The notes: a model not told the origin generated them from the sequence alone. Counted from the first letter of the stretch, positions 1-10,114 are shown. The stretch is 64,000 nucleotides of DNA from Anodontia alba (GCA_964016985.1 OZ024830.1:60434104-60498103); one strand, 5' to 3'. A program made the numbers and translations.

Positions 1-670
1 GTAAAAAGTCCAACATAATAACGCCTTTTGCGTCCCAAAATACTGTGGCCATCATCTTGCCAGCAGATGGTTGTGCTTGAACTTCTTTGGCCTTGGGGAC
101 CCAGGCCCTACCCACTGACGACTGAGCTTTATTCTCTGGCTCATAATAATGAACCTAAGTCTCATCTTCAGTCACCAGACGCAAAAGAAAATTATCTTTT
201 GACCTAAAACGCTTCAACAAGGTGCTGCATACTGATGCTCTAGTTGCCATTTGCTCATCGCTAAGGGATTTGGGGACCCAACGGGCTGTTAGCTTGCGCA
301 TACCTAAACGATCATGTAAAATTGTTGAAACGCTACCATGTGAAATGCCTAATGCCTGCGCTATTTCTTCCATCTGAATTCGCCTATCAGAGTATACCAG
401 ATCCCGAACTATCTTACACATTTCTTCGTCGGTGGCATCCAGTGGGCGTTCTGACCTGGCTTCATCTTCTAAAGACGTTCTACCGCGTTTGAATTCCCCT
501 ACCCAGAATTCAACCTGAGCATAAGATGGTGCAGAAGACCCATAAACATCAGCTAACTCGCCGTGTATTTCCTTGCCTGTTTTACCTTTTAAAAACAAGT
601 ACCGAGTTACAGCACGGTACTCAACTTTAGATGAAAAGCATGCCTTTGCATCACTAGCTATGTTTGACAT
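1..670 (-). pseudogene. mariner-like transposase, interrupted and cut by window edge
   Basis: Mariner-superfamily DDE transposase, which would cut and paste DNA at TA sites. Reading begins at the ATG ending at 670. Residues 15-80 form the paired-type helix-turn-helix with the ERP linker (EARSERPLDAT), and a second HTH (EEIAQALGISHGSVSTIL) follows at about 100-120. The reading reaches TEDET, the first catalytic Asp of the D,D34D triad, then meets an in-frame TAG where mariners usually have Trp (TGDETW). Past the stop the same frame continues open to base 1 through VHYYEPE and FWDAKGV, the second catalytic Asp. One nonsense change is the only visible lesion, which suggests a fairly young copy. 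The third Asp and the 3' end lie outside the window. The inverted terminal repeat beyond 670 was not located. Confidence 0.9.
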
Positions 671-1009
671 TCAATATCTTATTAAAGAATGACTCGATAC
701 GCGTGTAATTTTGTACCCATGTATAAAATATTTATTGAAACAAAGCATGAAAATCGTGACCGTACAGGCTGGTTATTTATTGACGCGCCCTCGTATTAGA
801 ATATTTTACAAGCATTTTCTACGATATGGAAAATCTTATAAATATTGTTACGATTAATCTTTTCATAAGCGGATTAGGAAGGGCATTGAAATGTTGATTT
901 TCAGGGGTTAAATATATAATATTAAAAAAAATCCGTACCGTTCAAAAGTCATATCTCTGTCAAATTTAAATCGCTTATTAATTGTCATCATACACTTCAA
1001 CCTTTTTAT
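671..1009. other. AT-rich DNA, nothing recognised
   Basis: This is flanking sequence of the mariner copy and should hold its 5' terminal repeat. I could not place the repeat because the partner end is outside the window. No coding signal is seen. Confidence 0.4.
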
Positions 1010-1200
1010 AACACGGTTCGTTATAACACGGTTTTTGATACAACACGGATCAAAGATGGATCCCAAAAATATATAGATTATATTGAAAAATGACCATAAA
1101 TGGTCATTTTTCAATATAATCTATACATTTTTGTTTGGATATAACACGGTTGTTTAACTAACACGGTTTATGTTATGGACCCCAACAATAGTGTTATAAA
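1010..1200. repeat. hairpin inside scattered ATAACACGGTT motifs
   Basis: A perfect inverted repeat (TGAAAAATGACCAT / ATGGTCATTTTTCA) is centred at about 1102. Its arms extend outward through ATATAGATTATA / ATAATCTATA and a diverged GGATCCCAAAAAT / ATTTTTGTTTGGAT. Copies of A(T)ACACGGTT sit on both sides. It looks like a small foldback or nonautonomous element. No target duplication was found. Confidence 0.55.
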
Positions 1201-1570
1201 GAGGTTGTGGTGTCCAATTACCCAACATTTAAAGAATGCTTGCAGATCCCAGACGGCAAGTTTCCTGCGTGGAATGGTGGTCGGCAAATCACAATACACA
1301 CCCCATTCGGACCACATAAAGCGAAAAAGTGGCTTCAAACATGCTCAAAATGTGCGGAATCACGTCATCCTACATATACACAAAGTCTCATCCGCTCGAT
1401 CTCCCATCTGATTCACTCTCCATTTGAAACATTCTATAGTAGCCAATGATTCTGATCTGAACATCTTTATCCAGTGATTCGCATCCGAGCAGTCTGATCT
1501 GGGCATTCGCCGTCCACTCATGACCGAAGGTACATTAGGCGTAACGTGGCCCATTTTATGCACGATATTC
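1201..1570. repeat. dispersed repeat family L, copy 1
   Basis: The segment with AAAATGCGCAGATTCA-like sequence, ATTCTATAGTAGCCAATG and a GATCTGGGCATTCGC stretch recurs in related form near 29830-30290 and 35530-35800. It ends with a GGCCCATTT motif common to the copies. The open frames over it are not conserved between copies and are not taken as genes. Confidence 0.45.
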
Positions 1571-1727
1571 ATAAAAAAAAATAATAAAAGAAAAGCAAGA
1601 CAGGATCTTACCTGAGAAAAAAGGACTTAAGGTTAAGTGTGAACAGCCAAGACTCAGTCGTGAATGTGTCACATGCATTGCGATTATTACATATCTTCCT
1701 TTTATAATAGTTTCTTTTCATTCGAGT

Positions 1728-1990
1728 TTTACGGCCCACTCAACACTATTAAGATCATATCGAGCAAGTCAGTTCATCTACTCACAGTGTCCTCACACTT
1801 TTCCTGGACATGCTTAGTCCTCTAGGTGGTTAACCAGTATTTGTGAACAGATGTTCACAAGTAACTGACAACTGCCCTACTTGAATCAGCAGAAGGGGAG
1901 AATGACCGTAAAATGATTTCATGATATGTCTCCACGTTATGTGGCCAAGCTTGGATTAGAACATGCGACCCCTGAATCTGCAGTCAGAGG
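1728..1990 (-). mobile_element. tRNA-derived SINE, degraded copy
   Basis: Reverse-oriented copy of the SINE that is best preserved at 50175-50484. Recognisable are the TTTACGGCCCACTCAAC 3' part, TTAGTCCTCTAGGTGGTTAACC, the ACTGACAACTGCCCT block and the GAATGACCGT block. The tRNA-like head (1950-1990) is strongly diverged. Confidence 0.7.
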
Positions 1991-1994
1991 GAGG

Positions 1995-2100
1995 GCCCAG
2001 CTCCTTTTATAATAGACCCTCCTTCTGTTCTGAAGGGGCTTTGTGTGCAGGAAAGTAAACAGAAAGTCACAAAAGTTACTCCCATGGTATAAATGGCGGA
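1995..2100. repeat. family K foldback, half copy
   Basis: Contains AATAGACCCTCCTTCTG, TGTGCAGGAAAGTAAACAG and CACAAAAGTTACTCCC, which is the right arm of the foldback better preserved at 6430-6590. The left arm is absent; the degraded SINE abuts. Confidence 0.5.
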
Positions 2101-2192
2101 TACGGCACCAAGTTTTTCCAGTCATGTTCACATTCTTTGTACCGATCACCAAGGGCAAACCTGGTCCATGTGTCAGTCAATTTTTATTCTGT

Positions 2193-2426
2193 TTAACCAT
2201 TAAAGCGCCAAGAAAAACTGCATCTGAAAATGTCGTCTGTTTATGTCGTCTGCTGAATATTCTTGCAGACTTTTCAAACCTATTTTTGCATACAGGCAAA
2301 CAATGTAGACCCTGATCAGACTGCTCCTCTGATCTGGGTCCACACTGTTTGCAAAAATGACTTTTAAAATCCCAAGCAGATGACAAAGCAGACGACAATA
2401 GTTGTGATTGGCGCTTTAAGGGTTAA
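2193..2426. mobile_element. MITE family D, copy 1
   Basis: Terminal inverted repeats TTAACCATTAAAGCGCCAAG and TTGGCGCTTTAAGGGTTAA. Inner arms carry TGTCGTCTG / CAGACGACA. In place of the centre seen at 30619-30830 this copy has an H-type hairpin (AATGTAGACCCTGATCAG...), about 2295-2353. The copy at 36103 shows the same arrangement. Confidence 0.75.
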
Positions 2427-2659
2427 AAATGTTTGCAAAGTCCTGTGCGACTGTGTGGTTAGTGTTTCCTACATGAATGCGAATAGCATTTGGTTCGAAC
2501 TGCATTCGGGTAGCGCGATCTTCTTTTAGTGATGACCAGCGCACCCAGCTCGTACTCCTCGTGTCATGGGGTTGAGAATAATGGTGAGAGTGATGATAAA
2601 GGGGAATGCATATATTATCGAGGGAACTAACTCTGTCAAATTGTTTTCCCTTCCCATCT

Positions 2660-2677
2660 GATACGGGATCTACCCTG

Positions 2678-2708
<31 letters not shown>

Positions 2709-2770
2709 ATTTGGGAGCAAATTCTTTCCCTTCAGGGTAGATCCCAGATTCACAGCAAAGCAAACAGGAG
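2660..2770. repeat. family K-like foldback with poly(A) loop
   Basis: GGGATCTACCCTGAA (from 2665) pairs with TTCAGGGTAGATCCC (to 2747). Between them are about 26 A residues and AAGAATTTGGGAGCAAATTC, typical of the K family centre. The poly(A) replaces part of the left arm. Confidence 0.6.
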
Positions 2771-2844
2771 GTCACCCACCCCCTTGTCTAAATTAAATGG
2801 CAGAAAAACTACAAGGTGTATAATTACACTTTAAAGTCGCACAG

Positions 2845-3122
2845 CATTACGAAAACACGCCTATTCAAATACATCGAAAATTTCACCACCAAAAAGTGAA
2901 GTTTTCAGATATAAAAACTCTGATATTTTTCATATTTTTGCTCAAAACATAGATTGTGGGTACTCGTTAGAACCGCCTCGGTGAGGCGGTTCTAACGAGT
3001 ACCCACAATATATGTTTTTGAGCAGAAATAAGAAAATAATGTTTACCCCTGTAAACCCCAGTTTTACTATATAAAAGTGGGGTTTAAGAGGGTCAAAATT
3101 ATATAGGTATGTTTTCGTGATG
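2845..3122 (+). mobile_element. MITE family A, copy 1
   Basis: Ends are CATTACGAAAACACGCC and GTTTTCGTGATG. The left third has TGAAGTTTTCAGAT. The centre is a long palindrome (TGTGGGTACTCGTTAGAACC and its complement, about 2957-3010). The right third has CCCCTGTAAACCCCAG, AAAAGTGGGGTTTAAG and GGGTCAAAATTATATAGG. It has no coding capacity. A clear target duplication was not seen. Confidence 0.85.
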
Positions 3123-4247
3123 GTGACACTAAGTAAGAAACATTTCTGCCTATATAGAAATTAAAATACACAGTACTGGTCCTGTAGAACTAAAAGATAG
3201 CCAAAAGCACCCTAAAAGTCCAGACCAACAACTACTACAATTCAGAGACACCAGTGTTGCTATTTCGGACTGACAGCCGTATCTTTGTTATGTCCCTTGT
3301 TTTAATATTTACATGTACCACGAACTTGCGTACTAGACTATAATTGTGTGTATTTCCCTTTACCTATGTTTACAATGTATTCAGTCTTCCAGAGAGCTTC
3401 CTTTATTGTATTCAGAGTAAACTTTTAGTTCGAATTTAAAAATTAAAAGAAATGATATTTTCTTTGTTTTTACCTAGTGCAGCTGGAATGTTTCAGTTTT
3501 AGTCTCTCAAAAAGCGCGGCAGTGTTTTAATCATTACCATTAACCGTATAAGTTAACCAGTAATAGAAATCAGGAACTGATGGGAAAGCAAACAAAGTGA
3601 TTGAATGAATGAATGATTGATTGATTGATTGATTGATTAATTGAATAATTAATTGGTTAACTAATCGACTTTTTAGTTTAAACGACATGGAAAGATAATG
3701 TATGTTTATAAACCGCGGCTGCTTAGATAAGCCTTACTTGGGCATAGTGTGGTGATACCCTTCGTTGTTTTCCTTGTGGAAAGGTTTTAATACTTTAAAA
3801 CTATGGTAACAAAAGCGCAGGCTGATCAGGGCATTCGCTGTTTGCACATTCCTTAATGTCCTTTTTTGCTTGATGAGCCGTATTTCAGTAACGGAATGAG
3901 AAGGAATGCTCTGTTTGAGCTATTTTTCCAGTTTTCTGATGGATACTTTACAGATTATTTTGGACGAATGCAGAAATATAAATTCATATCGAAGGACAAA
4001 GATAATATTTTCAAGCACGGTCCGTGTTGATAAACTCTGATAGAAAACCCTGGCAAGAAGAAGACAACATTCAAAGAGCAACGTGCACTGCTTTTGAGAA
4101 TAACACGTGAAATCCTGAAAGGCGCAACAAGGCTCTTTGCAAGTGGGCTGATTCTTAAGTGAAGAACCGAACTGATGCTAACTTCCCTTCAGCAGAAGAG
4201 AAACACACTAAATTCAATAAGACCAACACGCTTGCCTTCTTTGAATA
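3123..4247. other. intergenic DNA upstream of gene 1
   Basis: Mostly single-copy-looking sequence. It holds a TTGA/ATGA microsatellite at about 3601-3650 and an AT-rich AAATATAAATTCATA stretch near 3972 that might be a TATA-type element. 4040-4247 probably includes the 5' leader of the gene starting at 4248. No ORF of note and no family repeat were recognised. Confidence 0.4.
3601..3660. repeat. (TTGA)n/(ATGA)n microsatellite
   Basis: Short run of TTGATTGATTGATTGATT preceded by imperfect GAATGAATGA units. Confidence 0.85.
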
Positions 4248-4304
4248 ATGTTTGGAGAATTTCGAAAGAGTCATGCACATGGGCACGAAGCTAACGAACT
4301 TGAA
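4248..4304 (+). CDS. gene 1 exon 1 (19 codons)
   Basis: The ATG has A at -3. The exon ends CTTGAA before GTAAGT, a near-perfect donor, exactly at a codon boundary that matches the phase of exon 2. It is short, so support comes from the donor and the phase fit rather than from homology. Confidence 0.65.
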
Positions 4305-6357
4305 GTAAGTTTATTTAGAAAACTATTGCATTTCGTATTCAGAAGTCAGGTCGTGTAAACGTGCGTGCGCGCGTGTGTGTGTGTAGCACAGTTTGATCAG
4401 GGACTTCGCCTTTTCCACATCTGCATGTTTATTTCATTTTAAATTTTTTATGGCACGACTGCTGAAGTGATAGCCCGGAAACGACAGTCTGTTTACTTGC
4501 CTTGACTGCTAGAAGATAGGCGACTGTGATTGAAAGCAAATTTTGAGAAGTTAGATGTGAGGTATTTTCAACATCTGCGTTGAGGCTTTTTTTTTTTATA
4601 TTTTTATGACAAGAATGAATTTTCTGTATCAAGCTGCAGATCCAGCATTACGAAAACACGCCTATTCAAATATATTGAAAATTTTACCACCCAAAAAATT
4701 GAAAATTTTCAGATAAAAATTCTGATATTTTTTATATTTCTGCTCAAGACATAGATTGTGGTACTCGTTAGAACCGCCTCGGCGAGGCGGTTCTAACAAG
4801 TACCCACAATCTATGTTTTGAGCAGAAATATAAAAACTAAATTATACCCCTGTAAACCCCAGTTTTAATATATAAAAGTGGGGTTTAAGGGGGTCAAAAT
4901 TATATAGGTATGTTTTCGTGATGGGGTCGCGAATTCAAATGCCAGCTCGGCCATATACCTTTCATGGAGAATAAACATGAAATTTCTACGGTCATTCTCG
5001 ACCTTTTGCTGATTTATGAAGGGTAGTTGTCAGTTGCTGACAAAAGTATGTACACAAAGTTCTGGTTAATTGCTTAGAGGACTAAACTGTCCAGGAAGTG
5101 TGTGATAATTGTAATTGACCGGCTAGACAGAATGTTGCGGCAGATCCGGGCTACACTGTTTGTATTTAAATACGCGATTTATTGCTTAAAGAATTCTTAA
5201 ATATAATTAAACCAGACACCTCTTATACTCTAAATGAACCTAACCATATAGATGGGCAGGAGCGTCCACTCGGTATACATTGATTAACATGCTGTCAGAA
5301 AAATGCGATTTAAAATACAAAATGCGGGTGTAAATACAGTTGAACCTCTATAGAACCTCTTTGGGACAGTAGAAATTTGTTCAGGATATAGGTAATTCGA
5401 GCCAATGAGGGGTTAATCATGACGGCAGTCAGGAAGCAAAGGGTGATAATTTAGGGACTTCTTTTGGATATTCTAGACAATAATGGTATATTGAGTGCAC
5501 TCATTAGAATCGCCTTGATGAGGCGATTCTAATGAGTACACACAACATACAATTTCTTGATAAAATAAGAAAAAATCCTTGATTATTTGTTTGCTTGAGC
5601 TATCGGAAGAATTTCTTACGGACCCAAAAATGTGTTCGAATTAGCCATGGTAAACGAGCCATCGGTGTTCGAGCTATTGAGGTTCGACTGTAAGTGTGTT
5701 GCAAAGGTTTTTACGGAAAACTGATTTGTGCAATTACATTTGCAGGCATTTATGGATTCCTTGCAACACAGAGAGCTTGAAATAATCCAGTATTTCTATC
5801 ACATGACCACAACACATGCCATCAGAAAGATATTGGATGATGGTGTAATGATGCCGAGGAAAACGGAAACGCCATTTTGGACGCGACTGGCACGTGATCA
5901 GAATTCTCCAATCGGCGTCTGGTTTAGTGCCAGTTTATACGACAGTGAACTTCCGGCGGTTTCCCAATATGGCGAAAACAGGCTAAAGATCCCATGCCAG
6001 TTCATAGTGCAAAACATGGTTTGTCCTAGGTTATTCCTGGAGTCATTTTATTGGTACGCGTCATCGCCGAAGAACCAGATTGTAAGACTTATCTTGGTAG
6101 ACGCTTTTCGTTACGAAAAAGAGACAGATTGGTGTAATTCTCGGTGCCTTCGCCGGCTTAACATGACTGACAACGAAATACTCGTTTTAGACCGAGACAA
6201 TAGGAAATATATGTCTATAAAGAATGATGGAGTTACGTACCCCTATGTATGGGTTGAAGTGTTAGTGGTTGGTAGCGTCGAGATGGTTGCTATTGATGTC
6301 ATTGATGAGTCGACTCCCAGCAAGTCGGACGCTATTCCTGGGACAGTACCACCATAA
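4248..6357 (+). CDS. two-exon gene, 222-aa protein, possible ART-like fold
   Basis: Gene 1, rebuilt from two phase-0 exons: 4248-4304 (19 codons, donor GTAAGT) and 5746-6357 (acceptor TTACATTTGCAG, stop TAA). The total of 669 nt is 222 codons plus stop. The protein begins MFGEFRKSHAHGHEANELE. No signal peptide or membrane segment is seen. Features: FYHMTTTHAIRKILDDG (H38, then helix and Gly52), GVWFSASLY (76-84), and a C-terminal strand YVWVEVLVVGSV with E190. A His in an early strand, an aromatic strand and a Glu in a late strand resemble the layout of ADP-ribosyltransferase-type folds. That is inference from pattern only, and no enzymatic role is claimed. The intron holds MITE A copy 2, a SINE fragment and MITE B copy 1. 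A later in-frame Met (M22, base 5752) is an alternative start if exon 1 is not used. Confidence 0.75.
4363..4386. repeat. (GT)n/(GC)n microsatellite
   Basis: Run of GTGCGTGCGCGCGTGTGTG type in intron 1 of gene 1. Confidence 0.7.
4646..4923 (+). mobile_element. MITE family A, copy 2
   Basis: Same ends, arms and centre as copy 1. It lies in the intron of gene 1 in the same orientation as the gene. The core palindrome at about 4752-4810 is intact apart from single changes. A SINE fragment begins immediately after its right end. Confidence 0.85.
4924..5130 (+). mobile_element. tRNA-derived SINE, partial copy
   Basis: GGGTCGCGAATTCAAATGCC corresponds to the box B area of the SINE head. It is followed by TTTCTACGGTCATTCTCG, GGGTAGTTGTCAGTTGCTG, GGTTAATTGCTTAGAGGACT and a decayed tail. 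The start of the tRNA head is missing, possibly cut by the adjoining MITE. Confidence 0.7.
5337..5690. mobile_element. MITE family B, copy 1
   Basis: Flanked by TA on both sides. Ends are CAGTTGAACCTCTATAG and GAGGTTCGACTG. The inner parts carry GAACCTCTTTGGGACAG and ATTCGAGCCAATGAGGG. The centre is the palindrome GCACTCATTAGAATCGCC / GGCGATTCTAATGAGT. The TA duplication fits a Tc1/mariner-type mobiliser. Confidence 0.85.
5746..6357 (+). CDS. gene 1 exon 2 (terminal exon)
   Basis: Acceptor TTACATTTGCAG, then GCATTTATGGATTCC in phase 0. It carries almost all of the protein, residues 20-222, and ends ACAGTACCACCATAA. It is the longest unique, non-repetitive reading frame in the first 20 kb. 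Cys- and Trp-containing segments (FLESFYWYAS, DWCNSRCLRRL) make a chance ORF unlikely. Confidence 0.85.
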   Translation, partial: AFMDSLQHRELEIIQYFYHMTTTHAIRKILDDGVMMPRKTETPFWTRLARDQNSPIGVWFSASLYDSELPAVSQYGENRLKIPCQFIVQNMVCPRLFLESFYWYASSPKNQIVRLILVDAFRYEKETDWCNSRCLRRLNMTDNEILVLDRDNRKYMSIKNDGVTYPYVWVEVLVVGSVEMVAIDVIDESTPSKSDAIPGTVPP

Positions 6358-6429
6358 AAACTATATTAAAAAAACTGTGTACATTTTCAGTACAAGTAAC
6401 TCTAATTTATTTTTTCTCTCTTCCGAAAA

Positions 6430-6600
6430 GAGGTCTACTCTAAAAGGAAAGAATTTGCTCCCAGAGAGAGCAAATTCTTTCCTTTTAGAATAGACCCTTT
6501 TTAGAAGGGAATTAGTATGTAGGAAAGCAAACAGGACGTGACAAAAGTTATCTCCCTTGTTAAAAATGGAGGAAAATCTACAGACTGTATCCAGCCCCCT
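6430..6600. repeat. family K foldback in the 3' flank of gene 1
   Basis: GGTCTACTCTAAAAGGAAAG pairs with CTTTCCTTTTAGAATAGACC around a GAATTTGCTCCC / GAGAGCAAATTC centre. The right flank has AGGAAAGCAAACAGGA and AAAAATGGAGGAAAATCTAC, shared with other K copies. An AATAAA at about 6602 could serve as a poly(A) signal for gene 1. Confidence 0.7.
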
Positions 6601-6828
6601 TAATAAATATATTTGATGTAATTTATGAGTAGTTTTAATGCCCACTACTGTATTTACCCTAAATATTCGGACGCATCGGTTCCTTAATAATATACTTTCT
6701 CCTAAAACTGACCAAAATATATGAGGATATCCAGGAAAAGCCACAATCACAAAGCACAGCCCTCCCGAGGCACAAAAGGGAGGAAAGAAGAGGAAGAAAT
6801 AAGGACAGCACAAACGCCACATACTTAC

Positions 6829-7443
6829 TTAAGGGGAACGCAATCCCAGTAAACACACAACGTCGCAACAACATCGTTACAATGTCGCTGCAACGTCACG
6901 ACGTTGCAGCGACATTGTGACGACGTTGATAGGGCGTTGTGAGTTTGCTGGGACTCTAATATAAAGTATGTTTCACAACGAAGAGCTTTACAAACGGTAA
7001 AAATAATTCGTTTGATCAAAATCGGTCAAGAAATAACAAAGTTATTATTTTGTGAAGGATTTAACATGGGCGACATTGGCGCCGCCATTTTGAATATTTA
7101 ATGAAATTTCAAGAATTTTCAAACTCTAAAATTTTGCACTATTTGTATCATCAAAGCGTTTGCTTTTAGAAAATAAGTTGCTTACCACTGTAGGAAAACA
7201 TGTTCAAAAACATTAAAATAAAATATCCATATTTATGCTGTTCATTTTAATTATGTATATTTTATTAGGGCTGTGTAATGTCACAAAGCCTAAAAATGGC
7301 GACCTTCATGACAGTTGCTTTTCAAATATTAAAACTCCAATAAATTCCTTATTTGCTGGTGGATTTTGGTCAAACTTATATCATACTTTTTGGTTTGGAA
7401 AGCTAATAGACATATTCTCTTTCTATATTGCAGTTCCCTTAAA
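6829..7443. mobile_element. nonautonomous element with TTAAGGGGAACGCAAT ends
   Basis: Left end TTAAGGGGAACGCAAT and right end ATTGCAGTTCCCTTAA are inverted repeats with few mismatches. The interior is AT-rich, includes GGCGACATTGGCGCCGCC, and has no coding region. A Q-type palindrome sits just inside the left end, so this element is the older of the two. Confidence 0.5.
6845..6952. mobile_element. CCCAG...CTGGG palindrome (family Q), copy 1
   Basis: A ~108-bp near-perfect palindrome. The arms read CACAACGTCGC and TGTCGCTGCAACGTCACG with complements. The first five bases are CCCAG and the last five CTGGG. It looks inserted into the larger element, as the neighbouring bases AT and AC nearly repeat. 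Confidence 0.65.
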
Positions 7444-8040
7444 CTACAGACGCACAAGCAAAGACGAACTGCAACAGAGGAATTGCCTTGGAACGAGCTG
7501 TTGGAAAACTACTGGGGGTGGAGGGGGGTGGCATTTTACTCCATTTTACGAGTCCATTTTATTCCCTACCGATGTGTCTAAAAACTACTGGATAGGTGGC
7601 AAACAGCGTACGCCCTGATCAGTCGCCGCATTCTGTTGTATCTGATATGTGTCTGATCTGTATCTACTACATGTATACAGACCGGTACACATCGATAAAA
7701 ATCCGCAAAAATGAAAATCTGTGTCTAATATAAAGACTGGTATACAAAAAAAATATCCACAAAAATGAAATTCATTTTTATAATATATACGATGTAAAGG
7801 GACACCGACCCACTGTCAGGTCAGTACCCTTATTACCTATACAAACTTATTACAGTGTTCTTTCGTCAGAAACGGACGAAAAAGGGTGAAAAATGTTTCT
7901 GCTCTGTTTCATCGCTTTTCAAAAGTCATGCTCAGAAAATCATAAAGATAAACGAGAAAGATATGAGGTCACTGGTCTCGCCGAACAAAATGATCAATTC
8001 AGGCTCACTGTTAGAAAATGAACTTTTGGACATGGGTAAC
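7444..8040. other. no gene; degenerate repeat sequence
   Basis: 7590-7700 contains a decayed H-type hairpin (GTGGCAAACAGCGTACG... GATCAGTCGCCGC). The rest is AT-rich with no recognised coding or family repeat. The ORF across 7235-7618 is low-complexity and is not supported. Confidence 0.35.
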
Positions 8041-8049
8041 CAGCAAAGA

Positions 8050-8100
8050 CTCTGATGAGACTGCGCATCCGCGCAGTCTGATCAGTGTCTTCGGTGGGCG
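8050..8100. repeat. family J hairpin, decayed
   Basis: GATGAGACTGCGCATCCGCG pairs partly with CGCGCAGTCTGATCAGTGTC. It is related to the better copies at 20232 and 63113. Confidence 0.5.
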
Positions 8101-8261
8101 TTCTGTAGATAGCGAAGGGTCCAGATTTAAGCACAGGCCGACAGCGAAGAATCCAATCGCTTTCGCTGGGTGCAAATATACGTTATGACCCGTCACAGCT
8201 TATTCATAGCTTATTTGTACTATGCATGCATGGCGACTGGTTGCACCTGGTCGAGTTTCCA

Positions 8262-8425
8262 ATTTTTTGCAAGGGAGACAATTCCTGTGAGTTCATGTTT
8301 ACTATCCTGCACAGCAAGTCCCTTCTGAGAAGGTGTCTACACTCAAATGGAAGAAACTGGGGCAAAAGCAGCAAATTATTTCCTTTTAGAGTCGACCACG
8401 TTTTAGAAGGGAGGAAAAAACCATT
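8262..8425. repeat. family K foldback, decayed
   Basis: GCAAGGGAGACAATTCCTGT, AAGTCCCTTCTGAGAAGG, CACTCAAATGGAAGAA and CAAATTATTTCCTTTTAGAG are left-arm and right-arm landmarks of family K. The arms no longer pair fully. Confidence 0.6.
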
Positions 8426-8638
8426 CTGACAGAGTTGCGTCCCTGAAAGCGGGCCTTTCTGCTTTAATTAGCTTCAGAAAGTTTATCGGTAGACTGGCTC
8501 CCGTCTAACTGATATTTGAATCAGCATTAAAAAGATTCATATTTTACAAAATCCTGTATTTTGGAATGTCTTTCTTATTTTGCTAATGAGGTTCTGACAG
8601 GTAAGGGAGTTGATATGTGTAGAAAAATAGACAATGAG

Positions 8639-8953
8639 GAGTTTGTTTGTTAGTGTTGAGGTTTTACGGCCCAGTCAACCCAATGAGGTCATGTCTAGCG
8701 CTGGTCAGTTTACCTAACCACACTTTTACTGGGCGGGCTTAGTCCTCTAAGCGGTTAACCAGTATTGTGCACATTCTTTCGCCAGAAACTGACAACTGCC
8801 CTTCTTGAATCAGCGGAAGGAAGAGAATGACCGTAGAAAATATTTCATGATCAATCTCCACGAAAGAATGTTGCCGACCTCGGCGGAGGTTGAACCCGCG
8901 ACCTCCTGGTCTCCAGTCGGACGGCGCATCCAACTGAGCCACCGAGGCCGGCG
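8639..8953 (-). mobile_element. tRNA-derived SINE, near-complete
   Basis: In reverse it reads GCCGGCCTCGGTGGCTCAG (box A), GCGGGTTCAACC (box B), the ACGGTCATTCTC block, CAGTTGTCAGTTTCTGGC, TTAACCGCTTAGAGGACTAA and an ACAAACAAAC tail. CAATGAG occurs at both flanks (about 8629 and 8955), consistent with a target-site duplication. Confidence 0.9.
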
Positions 8954-9757
8954 TCAATGAGTAGTATTTTACCTTCGTTAGGTTAGCTTAGTAAAACTCA
9001 TAGCGTGAGGTCAGGCTAGTTTGTCACGGGTTCAACATTTTAATTAGATCGGGTACAGTACATCTGGGTTGAACTAAGCGGTGTACCGGTCCCTCTAATT
9101 AACATTTAAAAATACTCTTGCACCGGAACGTATTATCCTTCTTATAATTATATGCGTCGCAACGTGAAAAAACGTTACCCCTGACATGTGCACCAAACGA
9201 AGACACAAATCAGCCTGCGCATCCGTGCAGTCAGATCTGAGTCTTCTTTGCCCGCATGAAAAAAAAATGCATCCCTGGCTATCCAAAAGGCATATAGTGA
9301 AGATTCTGATCAGACTGCGCGAATGCAGTCTTCACTGAGTGCTCATTTACATTTCCACACGTTACGAGTCATAAGGTGTAATATATCATTAACATTTAAC
9401 AAGTGATAATTTGAATGTGTATTTCAGGTACATGGCATACACCAAGTTCTAATTTTCTTAGATCAAAGGATTTTGCTATTTTTACATTCAGAGATATACA
9501 CAAGGCACATAATAATCTTACAAAATGTTAATTACAATGTTACTGGCCATAATATTCACATCACATGTGAGCGTTACAAATTCGTGATGCCCATTATATG
9601 CGCAGTAACATAAGAAATGGATCTGGTCCAGAAAACTGAAATTTGTGGGTGTGTTCATTGCTCTCGAGGTCATTCCGCTTTTAGAATCTATTGATCATCA
9701 CTACAGTTGTTGCAAGTGCCGTGTGTTGGTCGTGAAACGTCTCTCCGTACTTTACTA
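8954..9757. other. no gene seen; J hairpin inside
   Basis: Holds a J-type hairpin at about 9197-9250 (ATCAGCCTGCGCATCCGTGC...). The rest is AT-rich with no coding signal and no other family recognised. Confidence 0.4.
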
Positions 9758-10114
9758 CAATAGAACTTGAATGGCTCGAACCCCGATGGCTCGTTTACCA
9801 TGGATGAGTCGAACACGTTCTTGAGTCCGCAGGGATTTCCTCCGAATACGATGTACGGCTAATTTAGGGAGATTTTTTTCTTTTATCTTGTAAATGTATG
9901 CTGTGTGCACTCATTAGAATCGCCTCTACGAGGCGATTCTAATGAGTACACACAACATACATTTAAAATATAGAACACGGAAAAGATATCCCACAATTAT
10001 CTCCATTATGCCTCCTGGTGTGGCACCAATAGTAACCTTCAGTGGCTCGAACAACCGCTGTCTCGAACAAATTTTCATGGTTCCAAAGAGGTTCGAGCCA
10101 TCGAAGTTCGACTG
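9758..10114. mobile_element. MITE family B, copy 2
   Basis: TA at both ends. Left part has ATGGCTCGAACCCCGATGG, right part CATCGAAGTTCGACTG. The core palindrome GCACTCATTAGAATCGCC / GGCGATTCTAATGAGT is at about 9907-9957. The right part contains TTCATGGTTCCAAAGAGG, which serves as an undisturbed reference for the insertion in copy 3. Confidence 0.85.

Noticed and set aside
2416..2775. 119-codon minus-strand ORF
   Set aside because: It contains a poly-Phe run from the poly(A) tract and spans a foldback; no gene signals.
6361..6822. 153-codon minus-strand ORF
   Set aside because: Half of it lies on the K-family foldback at 6430-6600, and the sequence is not conserved in other K copies.
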